Positions 25,441-34,543 of a DNA stretch of 64,000 nt are shown here, piece after piece. A model generated the notes under the pieces. It was not told the origin of the DNA and ran no database searches. It was given only the letters and a program-made list of their open reading frames with translations. A program made the position numbers and the translations under genes. The stretch comes from UBA6398 sp963644855 (GTDB lineage Bacteria; Bacteroidota; Bacteroidia; Bacteroidales; Bacteroidaceae): positions 34,281 to 98,280 of the forward strand of contig CAVIQL010000006.1 in NCBI GenBank assembly GCA_963644855.1, in the 5' to 3' direction. Position 1 is the stretch's first letter. Every line of letters starts with the position of its first letter.

Positions 25441-28400
25441 ATGAGAAAGCACTTCTTTTCATCGTTGTTAGCTCTTGCATCGTTTGGCTTTGCTACGGCT
25501 CAAACGATAGGCGTATTGACTACCGAATATATGCATGATCCGATAGGAATCGACGTAGCTCAACCACAATTTGGTTGGCAAATGCAGAGCGATCGCTATG
25601 GTGCGCAACAAAAAGCCTATCGCCTTGTTGTTGCCAATAGCGAAGATAATCTTAATGCAGGCAAATATGTTTACGATTCGGGCAAAGTGAGTTCCGGAGA
25701 GTCGGTTGGCATTAAATATGCTGGCACGGCACTCAAACCTTGCTCGCGTTATTTTTGGCGTGTAACGGTTACCGATGAAAAGAAACAGGATATCGTTTCG
25801 CCAACATCGTGGTTTGAAACCGGATTACTCGGCGGAAAATGGGACGAAGCAAAGTGGATTTCTTCACCACACAACCAAGTTTCGCCGTATCGCAGCGATT
25901 TCGTATTGGAATACGATGTGAAAAACATAGGAAAGCCCGGACCTTCTACCTTTGTGTATGGCGCGAAAGGCAACGACAGTTATTGTTATCTTACTATCGA
26001 TACAAGAAAACCCGCCAAACTGATTGCGGGGGCTGTGCTCTACAATAAAAACGTAGAATATCAGAATATCGATATCTCAAATATAATAACATCGCAAGCA
26101 CTTGCCGCACATCATGTAAAAATGATAGTACATGGCGGAAACGATTACAATCTGCAGGTGTTTGTTGACGGCAAACGTGTGAAGTCGAAGGAGAATAAAA
26201 ATGACTTCGGCGTTAATTGCATGCGCGATTCCGTGGGGCGTAGCGATTGCCACCTATATAATATCGGCTATTTGCAGCCTCAGGGTTTTGATGCTCAGTT
26301 TTCGGGCTTCACAATGTCGGATACGAAATGGGACGTAACGCTTGCCGCAGACGCAAAGACTTATAATGCCTCGGGCAATGGTAAACTAAACACGTGGGTG
26401 TTTAATTCCGAAGTGAATGCGCCTATTATGCGTAAATCCGTGAACCTTGGCAAGGCTGTGAAAAGTGCCCGTCTTTATGCAACGGCACGTGGTTTCTACA
26501 ATTATTATATCAACGGCGAAAAAGCAGGCGACGCCTACATGGCTCCGGGCTGGACAGATTTTCGCCATCGCATTATGTACGATACTTACGACGTTACCAA
26601 TTTGCTGAAACAGGGTAAGAATGCGTTGGCAATAGAGCTCGGCAATGGGTGGTTCTGTAGTAATTGGGGCTGGACGGGTTCTGGCTGGAGCGATCAGTAT
26701 GGTTATAAACCTTCAGCAATGGCAATGCTAAGAGTAACCTATACTGATGGAACGACAGAAAGTTTTGTTACGAATCGCGATTGGAAGGTTTCTGATAATG
26801 GTCCGTTGTTTGTCGACAATCTCTACCATGGTGTAATATATGATGCACAGCGTGAGATTTCTGGCTGGAAGAATGCTGATTTCAACGATTCCAAGTGGGA
26901 AAATGCCGATATCATGGCTGCACCTGCAGGAGATGTGGAAATTCAGGGATATGTTGGTATGAAAATAAAGAATAACATTACTCTCCAAGCCAAGTCGGTT
27001 AAAAAAATCGGCAATCGTTATATTTATGACATGGGGCAGAACTTTGCCGGCGTTCCGCGTCTTAAAAATATGCATGGCAAAAAGGGACAGCAGATTGTAA
27101 TTCGTTATGCCGAAATGCTCTTCCCCGACCAAGTTCCCGAGAATCCTCGTGCGCCGCTTAAGAAAGAAGATTACGAGCGCAACCGTGGACAGATGTATAT
27201 GGACAACTATCGTTCGGCCATCTCTACGGATTATTACACTTTCAAAGGCGATGCCGCGGGCGAAACCTTTGAACCACCATTCACCCAACATGGTTATCGC
27301 TATTTGTCGATAGATGGTTTGGACGCTCCGCTTGCTATTTCAGATGTAGAGGGAATTGTTCTCGAATCGATAGGGGAGCAATTGAGTTACTATGAGAGTG
27401 CAAATGTTGATATCAACAAACTTTTCAACAATATAGTTTGGGGTCAACGCAGCAACTTCCTTGCTGTGCCTACCGATTGTCCGCAGCGCGATGAACGTCT
27501 AGGTTGGACGGGCGATGCCAATATATTCTGCCGCACGGCTACGTATAACATGATGACAGAGCCGTTCTACAAACGTTGGTTCTATACGGTGCGCGATCAA
27601 AAGAGTACCAACGGCGATACGGGTGGCTACTATCCGGTGCTTGGGAGCACCAAAGCCGGTGCCGACAACGCCAATGTGGAGCAGGCAACTGGTCGCGGGT
27701 GTGGTTGGAGCGACTTCACTGTGATTATTCCTTGGCAGATGTATCAGCAATATGGCGACAAGGAATTTATAAAAGAGCATTACCAGTCGATGAAAAACTT
27801 CATGAATTATCTTGAGGGTAAGTGTACGAACTATATCTATCCCGACGCAACTTATTGGGGCGATTGGGTGGCTCCGGTTCCTACTAACATTTCGTTGTTG
27901 TCTACTGCTTTTATGGGCTACGACGCTCGCATTATGTCGGTAATGGCTAAGGCTTTGGGCAATGATGCTGATGCTGAATACTATGATGCGCTCTACAAAA
28001 AAGTAAGCGAGGCTTTCTGCAAAACTTTCTTTGACGCCGACGGATATACGATAATGAACAACGAACAGAAAACGCGCATCAATACGCAGACTTCCTATAT
28101 ATTGCCGTTGGAATTCCTTATCCTGCCTGCCGACCTGAAGAAAAAGGCTGCGGAACATCTTGCTGCAAAAATCAAAGAGGACGGCAACCGTCTGCAAACA
28201 GGTTTCCTTGGCACTCCGTATATATTAAACGTGCTTTCAAACAATGGTTATACAGATCTTGCCTATACTCTTTATACCCAAACCGAATATCCTTCATGGC
28301 TATTCCCCGTAAAGCAAGGCGCAACTACTATGTGGGAACGTTGGAATTCGTATACCATAAAGGAAGGATTTGGCGATGTGGGCATGAACTCTTTCAACCA

Positions 28401-28770
28401 CTACGCTTATGGCGCTGTTGAGGAATGGATAATGTCTCACAATCTTGGAATACAGCGCGACGAAACGCAGCCAGCCTATAAGCACATCTTGATACAGCCC
28501 GAAATTAACGAGGCATTCAAGAATGTAAAAGGTGGTTTCCGTTCGGTTTACGGCGAAATCGACAGCGAATGGAACGTAACCTCTAACGGAACAGAAATAG
28601 CGTTTAATATTCCCGCAAATACCACAGCAACTTTTACGCTTCCCGTAAACAAAATGGGCGAACTCAAAATTGTTGAAGGCAAGAAAGGCGTGGTGAAAAA
28701 ATCATATACCGACGGCAAGGCTGTTTACCAACTCTTGTCGGGCAAATACAAGTTCATAAAAAAGAAATAG
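25441..28770 (+). CDS. Alpha-L-rhamnosidase, glycoside hydrolase family 78
   Basis: A 1109-residue secreted enzyme that removes terminal alpha-L-rhamnose from plant glycans or rhamnogalacturonan. Signal peptide 1-20 (ending ATAQ). N-terminal beta domains include a fibronectin-like start (TTEYMHDPIGIDVAQPQFGW) and the family's ARGFYNYYINGEKAGDAYMAPGW-type lectin-like region near residue 345. The (alpha/alpha)6 catalytic domain carries CPQRDERLGWTGDA from about residue 680, with the acidic residues of the GH78 active site, and CGWSDFTVIIPW; a C-terminal beta domain follows GFGDVGMNSFNHYAYG. No type IX secretion tail. It lies inside the rhamnose operon, so freed rhamnose feeds RhaT and RhaABD. 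Confidence 0.93.
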   Translation: MRKHFFSSLLALASFGFATAQTIGVLTTEYMHDPIGIDVAQPQFGWQMQSDRYGAQQKAYRLVVANSEDNLNAGKYVYDSGKVSSGESVGIKYAGTALKPCSRYFWRVTVTDEKKQDIVSPTSWFETGLLGGKWDEAKWISSPHNQVSPYRSDFVLEYDVKNIGKPGPSTFVYGAKGNDSYCYLTIDTRKPAKLIAGAVLYNKNVEYQNIDISNIITSQALAAHHVKMIVHGGNDYNLQVFVDGKRVKSKENKNDFGVNCMRDSVGRSDCHLYNIGYLQPQGFDAQFSGFTMSDTKWDVTLAADAKTYNASGNGKLNTWVFNSEVNAPIMRKSVNLGKAVKSARLYATARGFYNYYINGEKAGDAYMAPGWTDFRHRIMYDTYDVTNLLKQGKNALAIELGNGWFCSNWGWTGSGWSDQYGYKPSAMAMLRVTYTDGTTESFVTNRDWKVSDNGPLFVDNLYHGVIYDAQREISGWKNADFNDSKWENADIMAAPAGDVEIQGYVGMKIKNNITLQAKSVKKIGNRYIYDMGQNFAGVPRLKNMHGKKGQQIVIRYAEMLFPDQVPENPRAPLKKEDYERNRGQMYMDNYRSAISTDYYTFKGDAAGETFEPPFTQHGYRYLSIDGLDAPLAISDVEGIVLESIGEQLSYYESANVDINKLFNNIVWGQRSNFLAVPTDCPQRDERLGWTGDANIFCRTATYNMMTEPFYKRWFYTVRDQKSTNGDTGGYYPVLGSTKAGADNANVEQATGRGCGWSDFTVIIPWQMYQQYGDKEFIKEHYQSMKNFMNYLEGKCTNYIYPDATYWGDWVAPVPTNISLLSTAFMGYDARIMSVMAKALGNDADAEYYDALYKKVSEAFCKTFFDADGYTIMNNEQKTRINTQTSYILPLEFLILPADLKKKAAEHLAAKIKEDGNRLQTGFLGTPYILNVLSNNGYTDLAYTLYTQTEYPSWLFPVKQGATTMWERWNSYTIKEGFGDVGMNSFNHYAYGAVEEWIMSHNLGIQRDETQPAYKHILIQPEINEAFKNVKGGFRSVYGEIDSEWNVTSNGTEIAFNIPANTTATFTLPVNKMGELKIVEGKKGVVKKSYTDGKAVYQLLSGKYKFIKKK

Positions 28771-28829
28771 CAAATCCCAACCCTAATATGACGTCTCTCG
28801 AAAACGCTTCTGTATATAGGAAAAACGAT

Positions 28830-28915
28830 AAGGCATCTTGTAAAAATTCCAAGGCATCTGATTTAAATTAGATGCGGCGGAATTTGAATTAGGTCGGACC
28901 TCGTAAAAACTCCTT
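28830..28915. repeat. Type II palindrome repeat between GH78 gene and rhaA
   Basis: An arm AAGGCATCTTGTAAAAA (28830-28846) is followed by a palindrome with GCATCT / AGATGC arms around ATTTAAAT (28854-28875), then a GGCGGAATTTGAATT stretch and the perfect palindrome AGGTCGGACCT (28891-28901). It shares its 3' part with the copy near 32800 and lies within the rhamnose operon. Confidence 0.65.
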
Positions 28916-29014
28916 GCGCAAAGCTTTTCACCGACGTTGGGAAACAGAGAAAATTCAAACATCAACTTCTGAAAATTAAAAGATAAAATCAATAAACATA
29001 AAAACAATACAACC

Positions 29015-30268
29015 ATGAAAGAGGAACAAATTAAAAAAGCCTATGAGTTAGCTAAGGCGCGTTACGCCGAGTTTGGAATCGATACCGACAAGGCAATCGA
29101 AACACTTGAAAAGACTCCAATCTCCCTGCATTGCTGGCAGGCCGACGACGTAGTTGGTTTTGAGCGCAACGAAGCTGCTTCGGGCGGTATCCAAACCACA
29201 GGAAACTATCCCGGCAAAGCACGCAACATTGATGAACTTCGCCAGGATATTGACAAGGTTACAAGTTTGCTCGCAGGACACATGCGCCTCAATCTCCACG
29301 AGACATATGGAGAATTCGGCGGACAATTCGTAGATCGCGACCAAGTGGAACCAAAACATTTCGAAGGCTGGATGCAATGGGCAAAGGAAAGAGGAATGAA
29401 ACTTGATTTCAATTCCACAAGCTTCTCCCACCCCAAAAGCGGAAACCTTTCGCTCTCAAATCCCGACAAGGCAATTCGTGATTTCTGGATTGAGCACACC
29501 AAACGCTGCCGCAAAATCGCAGATGCAATGGGTAAATACCAAGGCGATCCTTGTATTATGAATATTTGGGTGCACGACGGAAGCAAAGACTACACCGTAG
29601 AAAAACTCCGCTACCGCCAGATTTTGAAAGATAGCCTCGACGAAATTCTTGCAGAATCCCTGCCAAATATGAAATCCTGCCTCGAAGCAAAACTCTTCGG
29701 TATAGGTTTGGAAGCATACACCGTAGGTTCTCACGACTTCTATGCAGGCTATTGCGCAAAGAACGACGTGATTTATACACTCGACACCGGCCACTACGAG
29801 CCCACCGAAAACGTGAGCGATGCAGTAAGCGCATTGCTGTTGTTCGTTCCCGAATTGATGCTCCACGTTAGCCGCCCCATGCACTGGGATTCCGACCACG
29901 TAACATTGTTTGACGACAACACACGTAACCTCTTCTCCGAACTCGTTCGCGCAAATGCACTCGATCGCGCCCATATCGGTCTCGACTATTTCGATGCAAG
30001 CATCAACCGCATCGGAGCTTATATCATTGGTGTGCGTGCAGCGCAGAAATCTCTGCTTCAAGCATTGCTTGAACCGCTTGATACTCTCCGCAAATACGAA
30101 GATGAGGGCAAACTCTTCCAACGTCTTGCACTTTTGGAGGAAGCAAAAACACTGCCGGTAGGAGCTGTTTACGACTATTTCAACTTCAAAAACAACGTTC
30201 CCGTAGCCGAAGACTATCTTGCCGATGTTGAAAAATACGAGCAGGACATTCTCTCAAAACGTAACTAA
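29015..30268 (+). CDS. rhaA: L-rhamnose isomerase
   Basis: Interconverts L-rhamnose and L-rhamnulose, the first intracellular step. A 417-residue TIM-barrel enzyme of normal length. Recognisable family stretches are PISLHCWQADDVVGFE, the metal-site region IMNIWVHDGSKDY, FGIGLEAYTVGSHDFYAGY and VIYTLDTGHYEPTENVSD with metal-binding Glu/Asp/His residues, and SRPMHWDSDHV. It lies 244 bp after the GH78 gene, the gap holding only a repeat; no promoter box is visible there, so it may be transcribed from the rhaB promoter. Confidence 0.96.
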   Translation: MKEEQIKKAYELAKARYAEFGIDTDKAIETLEKTPISLHCWQADDVVGFERNEAASGGIQTTGNYPGKARNIDELRQDIDKVTSLLAGHMRLNLHETYGEFGGQFVDRDQVEPKHFEGWMQWAKERGMKLDFNSTSFSHPKSGNLSLSNPDKAIRDFWIEHTKRCRKIADAMGKYQGDPCIMNIWVHDGSKDYTVEKLRYRQILKDSLDEILAESLPNMKSCLEAKLFGIGLEAYTVGSHDFYAGYCAKNDVIYTLDTGHYEPTENVSDAVSALLLFVPELMLHVSRPMHWDSDHVTLFDDNTRNLFSELVRANALDRAHIGLDYFDASINRIGAYIIGVRAAQKSLLQALLEPLDTLRKYEDEGKLFQRLALLEEAKTLPVGAVYDYFNFKNNVPVAEDYLADVEKYEQDILSKRN

Positions 30269-30287
30269 CTGAAAACTCCCTACGGAA

Positions 30288-31322
30288 ATGGAAATTCTTT
30301 TAGGATTGCTAATTATTGCGATAGGAGCGTTTTGCCAAAGCAGTTGCTACGTTCCCATCAATAAAATAAAGAATTGGAGCTGGGAAAGCTACTGGATTGT
30401 GCAGGGTGTATTTGCCTGGCTTGTGTTCCCATTGCTTGGCGCGTTGCTCGCAGTGCCTGCCGGCCATTCTTTGTTTGAACTCTTTGCCGGAGCCGACGGT
30501 TTCCGTCTCGCGATGACCATTGTGTTCGGCGTGTTGTGGGGCGTGGGCGGACTTACATTCGGTCTTTCCATGCGCTACTTGGGCGTAGCCCTCGGACAGT
30601 CTATTGCCCTTGGAACTTGTGCAGCTCTCGGAACGATAATGGGTCCTGTTTTGCTAAATGCATTCTTTCCCGAGCTCAATGCACTCTCTTCTCTCACAGC
30701 AGCAGTTGTTATTGGAGTGGTGGCAACGCTTGCCGGTATTGCGATAATAGGTGTTGCTGGTGCTATGAAGGCATCTACGCTTTCCGAAGAGGAGAAAAAA
30801 GCGGCCGTAAAGGATTTCAATTTCCCCAAAGGTATAGCAATTGCATTGCTTGCAGGCTTTATGAGCGGCTGTTTCAACGTTGGTCTTGAGTTTGGCAAGG
30901 ATATAAATTTTGGCGAACTCACTAATCCGATGTTCCGCACGCTTCCTGCAACTTTGCTTGTAACTTTCGGTGGATTCATTACCAATGCAATTTATTGCTT
31001 CTTCCAAAACACAAAAAACAATACCTGGGGTGATTATGCGAAAGGCAATGTGTGGGGCAACAATCTTGTGTTCTGTGCGTTGGCAGGAGTTTTGTGGTAT
31101 TCACAATTCTTTGGTCTTTCGCTTGGCAAGGGTTTCCTCACTTCTTCGCCCACTCTCATGACGCTTTCGTTCTGTATTCTTATGGCGCTCAACGTTACGT
31201 TCTCCAACGTATGGGGCATTATTTTGAAGGAATGGAAAGGATGTTCGAGCAAGACTATTGGTGTTTTGCTGGTAGGCATTGTGGTGTTGATTGTGTCGTG
31301 TTTCCTACCGCAGTTGATATAA
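30288..31322 (+). CDS. rhaT: L-rhamnose/proton symporter
   Basis: A 344-residue integral membrane protein with about ten hydrophobic helices, opening GLLIIAIGAFCQSSCYVPINKIKNWSWESYWIVQG, the signature N terminus of RhaT transporters. It imports L-rhamnose with a proton across the inner membrane. It starts 20 bp after rhaA, which supports the assignment, and is followed by a hairpin at 31341. Confidence 0.93.
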   Translation: MEILLGLLIIAIGAFCQSSCYVPINKIKNWSWESYWIVQGVFAWLVFPLLGALLAVPAGHSLFELFAGADGFRLAMTIVFGVLWGVGGLTFGLSMRYLGVALGQSIALGTCAALGTIMGPVLLNAFFPELNALSSLTAAVVIGVVATLAGIAIIGVAGAMKASTLSEEEKKAAVKDFNFPKGIAIALLAGFMSGCFNVGLEFGKDINFGELTNPMFRTLPATLLVTFGGFITNAIYCFFQNTKNNTWGDYAKGNVWGNNLVFCALAGVLWYSQFFGLSLGKGFLTSSPTLMTLSFCILMALNVTFSNVWGIILKEWKGCSSKTIGVLLVGIVVLIVSCFLPQLI

Positions 31323-31340
31323 GAATTTAAAATTCAATAC

Positions 31341-31367
31341 GAGGCGGGCAGATTTTCTGTCCGCCTC
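31341..31367 (+). terminator. Hairpin between rhaT and rhaD
   Basis: The stem GAGGCGGGCAG / CTGTCCGCCTC is followed by only a weak T-rich stretch (ATTTACAAATT). It may be a partial terminator or an mRNA-stabilising hairpin that lowers rhaD relative to rhaAT. Confidence 0.5.
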
Positions 31368-31423
31368 ATTTACAAATTACGCCCCGTTGTGGGCGGCAAA
31401 CCAAATAAAAAGAATACAAAAAC

Positions 31424-32230
31424 ATGAAATCTTTACTCGATGACTATTCTCGCGCAAAAGCCGAGGTATTAAAAGCTGCCGAGGTTGCCGGATATCTTTG
31501 GCAAAAAGGCTGGGCGGAGCGCAATGGTGGTAATATTACTGTAAACATCACGGAACTTGTGGACGTTGATGCTTTGGCAAAACTTCCTGCGATAGGCCCT
31601 GTTACTCCGATTGGCATGAAACTGCCCCATATCAAGGGTGGTATTTTTTATTGCAAGGGCACTGGACGCCGCATGCGCGACCTTGCTCGCTGGCCAATGG
31701 ACAACGGCTCGATTATTCGCATTCTTCCCGATTGCGAGAGCTATGAAATGATTGCCGACAACCCTGTAAAACCTACTTCGGAGCTTCCTTCGCATCTTGC
31801 CATACACGATGATTTGATTGCCAAGGGTTCTGCTTATCGCGCGGTGATACATACTCACCCCATTGAGCTTGTTGCGATGTCGCACAACAAGGAATTTTTG
31901 AAGCCTGGCGTACTTACTCATCTTCTTTGGTCGATGATTCCCGAAACTCGTGCTTTTTGCCCCAAGGGTCTCGGTATTATTCCCTACGAAATGCCGTCGA
32001 GCATTAAACTTGCCGAGGAAACGGTTAAGGGATTGCAGCAACACAATGTTGTGTTGTGGGAGAAGCACGGAGTAGTTGCCATTGGTAATGATGCTCTTGA
32101 GGCTTTCGATGAAATTGATGTGCTTGTCAAGTCAGCTCAAATCTATCAAGACGCAAAATGCATGGGCTTTGAACCCGAAGGCATGAGTGATGCTGCTATG
32201 GACGAGCTGAAAGAGGCGTTCAATCTTTGA
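31424..32230 (+). CDS. rhaD: Rhamnulose-1-phosphate aldolase
   Basis: Class II zinc aldolase that splits L-rhamnulose 1-phosphate into dihydroxyacetone phosphate and L-lactaldehyde, the last step of the pathway. Visible: GWAERNGGNITVN, the zinc ligands in VIHTHPIEL and WEKHGVVAIG, and the acidic residue in KPTSELPSHLAIH. The 268-residue length fits RhaD. Last gene of the rhamnose set; terminator at 32266-32308. Confidence 0.94.
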   Translation: MKSLLDDYSRAKAEVLKAAEVAGYLWQKGWAERNGGNITVNITELVDVDALAKLPAIGPVTPIGMKLPHIKGGIFYCKGTGRRMRDLARWPMDNGSIIRILPDCESYEMIADNPVKPTSELPSHLAIHDDLIAKGSAYRAVIHTHPIELVAMSHNKEFLKPGVLTHLLWSMIPETRAFCPKGLGIIPYEMPSSIKLAEETVKGLQQHNVVLWEKHGVVAIGNDALEAFDEIDVLVKSAQIYQDAKCMGFEPEGMSDAAMDELKEAFNL

Positions 32231-32265
32231 CAAAGGCGGGATTTCCCGCTGTATGATTAATACTT

Positions 32266-32308
32266 AAAACGGCTTTGTGGCATAGAGTTGTGCGCAGAGC
32301 CGTTTTTG
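32266..32308 (+). terminator. Terminator after rhaD
   Basis: AAAACGGCT (32267-32275) pairs with AGCCGTTTT (32298-32306) around a structured loop and ends in a T run (CGTTTTTG). Confidence 0.75.
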
Positions 32309-32321
32309 TTTCGCGTATTGT

Positions 32322-32660
32322 TAAAAAATACGGGGACAAAAGTGTTTCGCAACACGTATATCCCCGTATCGCATCTATATTCTGCCGTCATCGTGCAATA
32401 TAAAAGAATCTAAGCATACTAACATTTATAATGGTGATGGGGAATATAGGTGCACAATGCGATGACCCCTCATCGCAAATCGTCATCGATGATGTTTGGT
32501 ATTTTGTTTTTCATTGCTTTTTTGTTTTTAAAAAGTCGATGCTTGAGACGCAGAGCGTCTTGGGCATTTATATTGATTTTTTTCGAGTTTGTTGAAATAT
32601 AACTTAGACGGTTTTTTGTTTTAGGACAGTAGTTGTTTCCGTCTGGTAGAGTTTCAAGTA
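32322..32660 (-). ncRNA. Candidate independent non-coding RNA, about 340 nt
   Basis: A -7 box TATATTTG on the minus strand (32667-32674) is followed about 300 nt later by a strong intrinsic terminator (stem ATACGGGGA / TCCCCGTAT at 32328-32369, then six U). No long reading frame lies between. The predicted RNA has several hairpins (for example AGACGC / GCGTCT near 32552) and one short frame, MKNKIPNIIDDDLR, at 32470-32514. It does not show tmRNA, SRP RNA or RNase P signatures. A 6S-type regulator is possible but unproven. Confidence 0.45.
32328..32369 (-). terminator. Terminator of the candidate RNA
   Basis: A 9-bp perfect outer stem, an inner TGTT/AACA pairing, and a U run on the minus strand (A run 32323-32328 on plus). 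Confidence 0.7.
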
Positions 32661-32666
32661 TAGGTG

Positions 32667-32674
32667 CAAATATA
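32667..32674 (-). promoter_or_regulatory. -7 promoter box of the candidate RNA
   Basis: CAAATATA on plus is TATATTTG on minus, fitting TAnnTTTG, with a weak TTG about 23 bp further upstream. Confidence 0.5.
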
Positions 32675-32747
32675 TAAAAGAAATTTTATTTGCGCCTCAA
32701 TTCCGGTATAAAAATGTGTTTTTTTTTCTATCTCATGTGGTTTATGT

Positions 32748-32816
32748 TCCAAGGCTTCTCGTAAAAATTCCAAAGTCCGGAATTTTAATAAGATGCGGCG
32801 GAATTTAAATTAGGTT
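32748..32816. repeat. Type II palindrome repeat
   Basis: Contains AAGGCTTCTCGTAAAAA, TTCCAAAGTCCGGAA and then AGATGCGGCGGAATTT plus AATTAGGT, nearly the same tail as the copy at 28870-28896. Confidence 0.6.
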
Positions 32817-32832
32817 TGATGTTGTTTTAAAC

Positions 32833-32865
32833 AAAAAGGGACACCATTTTGCGGTGTCCCTTTTT
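32833..32865 (-). terminator. Terminator of the efflux operon
   Basis: A near-perfect palindrome AAAAAGGGACACC / GGTGTCCCTTTTT with a short loop, symmetrical and therefore usable from both sides. It lies downstream of the minus-strand transporter gene ending at 32920. Confidence 0.85.
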
Positions 32866-32919
32866 GGCTTTCCCCAAAGCCTTTGCAATGTTAGGCTGTT
32901 GGGTATTACTACTTCGCTT

Positions 32920-34497
32920 TCATATAGTTCGCGCTTTGCTATGCTGTTTTTCTGCGGCATGTTCCTTTTTCCATGCTTTCTTTGCCATTCTCCCAATGAA
33001 ATTCCACTGCGGCATTTTTTTGAGAGTGCTTCTCACAGGTTGTATGTCCCACATCAGAAATATTACAAGCACAATAATTCCTATCAGGCAGGTTATGCCG
33101 TAGAGTTGTTTAATGCTTATCATCACGATGTTGGTCATGTCGTAGGGCATTCCGCGCGACATATTTTCGGCAATCTGATGTCGAAGCCCAAAGCTGTATG
33201 CTCCGGAGCAGAGAGTTGATATCGGTCCGTTTCTAACAAATCCTGCCATGGTCATACCCATAAAGAAATGTTGGAAAGGCATAAGTTCTGCAAGATATAT
33301 GGTGAGTGTGCAAAAAAATATCGCGTTTCCAAACGAGCGCAAGGCAATAGGGGCATACATGGCTTCGATGTTTAGCCCCGGCGACACAATGAAATACATT
33401 ATCACCGGATATGCCACCATTGACATCACACCCACGGTGAGCAACCGGGTGAACTTTTGATGCAATACCTTTATCCAAAACAAACAAAATAGACAACCGG
33501 CTACCGCAGCAACCCACTCCGTGAAATTGAAAACGTTGGTGGTGAATATTCCAAAGTGCAACACGCTGCCGGTAAACGCTGTTTGCAACACTTTTGGCGT
33601 GCTGCCCATAAATTCCACGAATGCAAAAAGTGTGAGTAGCGGAATGAGCCGTTTGTATTTCCATGCTCCTGGCGCAATATACGGGTGGCGTATGTGGAAC
33701 ATGCGTTGTAGACACAAATATAGTGTAACAAAAAACAACAACAAGTCAAGTCGCATCACCTTTGAGTCGAGCCAATTGTAATGTTCGCCGTAGTTGAAGA
33801 AAAATATAAACTCTATCATCACCGCCGACCACAACAAGCAACCCATATAGTCGATGCTGATAAACGGAATGGGCTTCATGAACATAAAATCATGGGTTGT
33901 TGTGAAAACCACAAGGGCTATCATGAGCAGCAAACCTATCATTATCCAATTCACAACGCGCCAGTCCTGAAAAACATACACTAAATGCTCCGTAATCCAC
34001 GGCGAGAGAAACATGTTGCCCAATACCAAACAATATAGCACGGGAAAGAAAATTGTGAAGTCGCGTTTTGGCGTGATCCATAGCTGAATGTTTGACATAC
34101 ATTCAAAGCAACCGCAAAGTTTAAAGAAGCCCGTAATAAAACCAAGCGCACACATTATCACCAGATTGTCGGTATACATTATAAGAAAGTTGCAGAGAGC
34201 GATAATCAAAGCCGCATTGAGTAGCAAACGCCTGTTGGGAAATGCAAACTTGAGCCTGAAAAGCATCGGAAACGGCATGTTGACGCCCACAACGTTGCAC
34301 ATCACAATCATCAACACGTCTTCGCGCATCATGCTATACTCTCCCATCACATTGTTGACTGTTCCGCCGTAAATTCCGCCCGACATCAGAAAAATGAAAG
34401 CAAATGTCAGATAAATCCATGTCTGCATGCGGCGCGGAACATAGGAGTTGAACGACGGAATACGGAATGGTCCTTTCAGAATAGGCGGTCCGGGCAT
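32920..34497 (-). CDS. MFS-type multidrug efflux transporter
   Basis: A 525-residue protein with about 12-14 hydrophobic segments and a cytoplasmic N terminus (MPGPPILKGPFRIPSFN) and basic C terminus, resembling the DHA2/EmrB branch of the major facilitator superfamily. It follows genes for an HlyD-type adaptor and a TolC-like channel, which would form a three-part pump across both membranes. The substrate is unknown. The sequence is diverged from textbook EmrB (motif A is not obvious), so the branch is less certain than the fold. Confidence 0.85.
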   Translation of the reverse strand: MPGPPILKGPFRIPSFNSYVPRRMQTWIYLTFAFIFLMSGGIYGGTVNNVMGEYSMMREDVLMIVMCNVVGVNMPFPMLFRLKFAFPNRRLLLNAALIIALCNFLIMYTDNLVIMCALGFITGFFKLCGCFECMSNIQLWITPKRDFTIFFPVLYCLVLGNMFLSPWITEHLVYVFQDWRVVNWIMIGLLLMIALVVFTTTHDFMFMKPIPFISIDYMGCLLWSAVMIEFIFFFNYGEHYNWLDSKVMRLDLLLFFVTLYLCLQRMFHIRHPYIAPGAWKYKRLIPLLTLFAFVEFMGSTPKVLQTAFTGSVLHFGIFTTNVFNFTEWVAAVAGCLFCLFWIKVLHQKFTRLLTVGVMSMVAYPVIMYFIVSPGLNIEAMYAPIALRSFGNAIFFCTLTIYLAELMPFQHFFMGMTMAGFVRNGPISTLCSGAYSFGLRHQIAENMSRGMPYDMTNIVMISIKQLYGITCLIGIIVLVIFLMWDIQPVRSTLKKMPQWNFIGRMAKKAWKKEHAAEKQHSKARTI

Positions 34498-34543
34498 GAT
34501 TTTATGGCTTGGTTTTTGGGGGTTGACAGATATGTTTTTTCGC

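Noticed and set aside
32322..32660. tmRNA or SRP RNA
   Set aside because: The tmRNA end sequences, tag-peptide ending in ALAA, and the SRP GGAA-loop core are not found.
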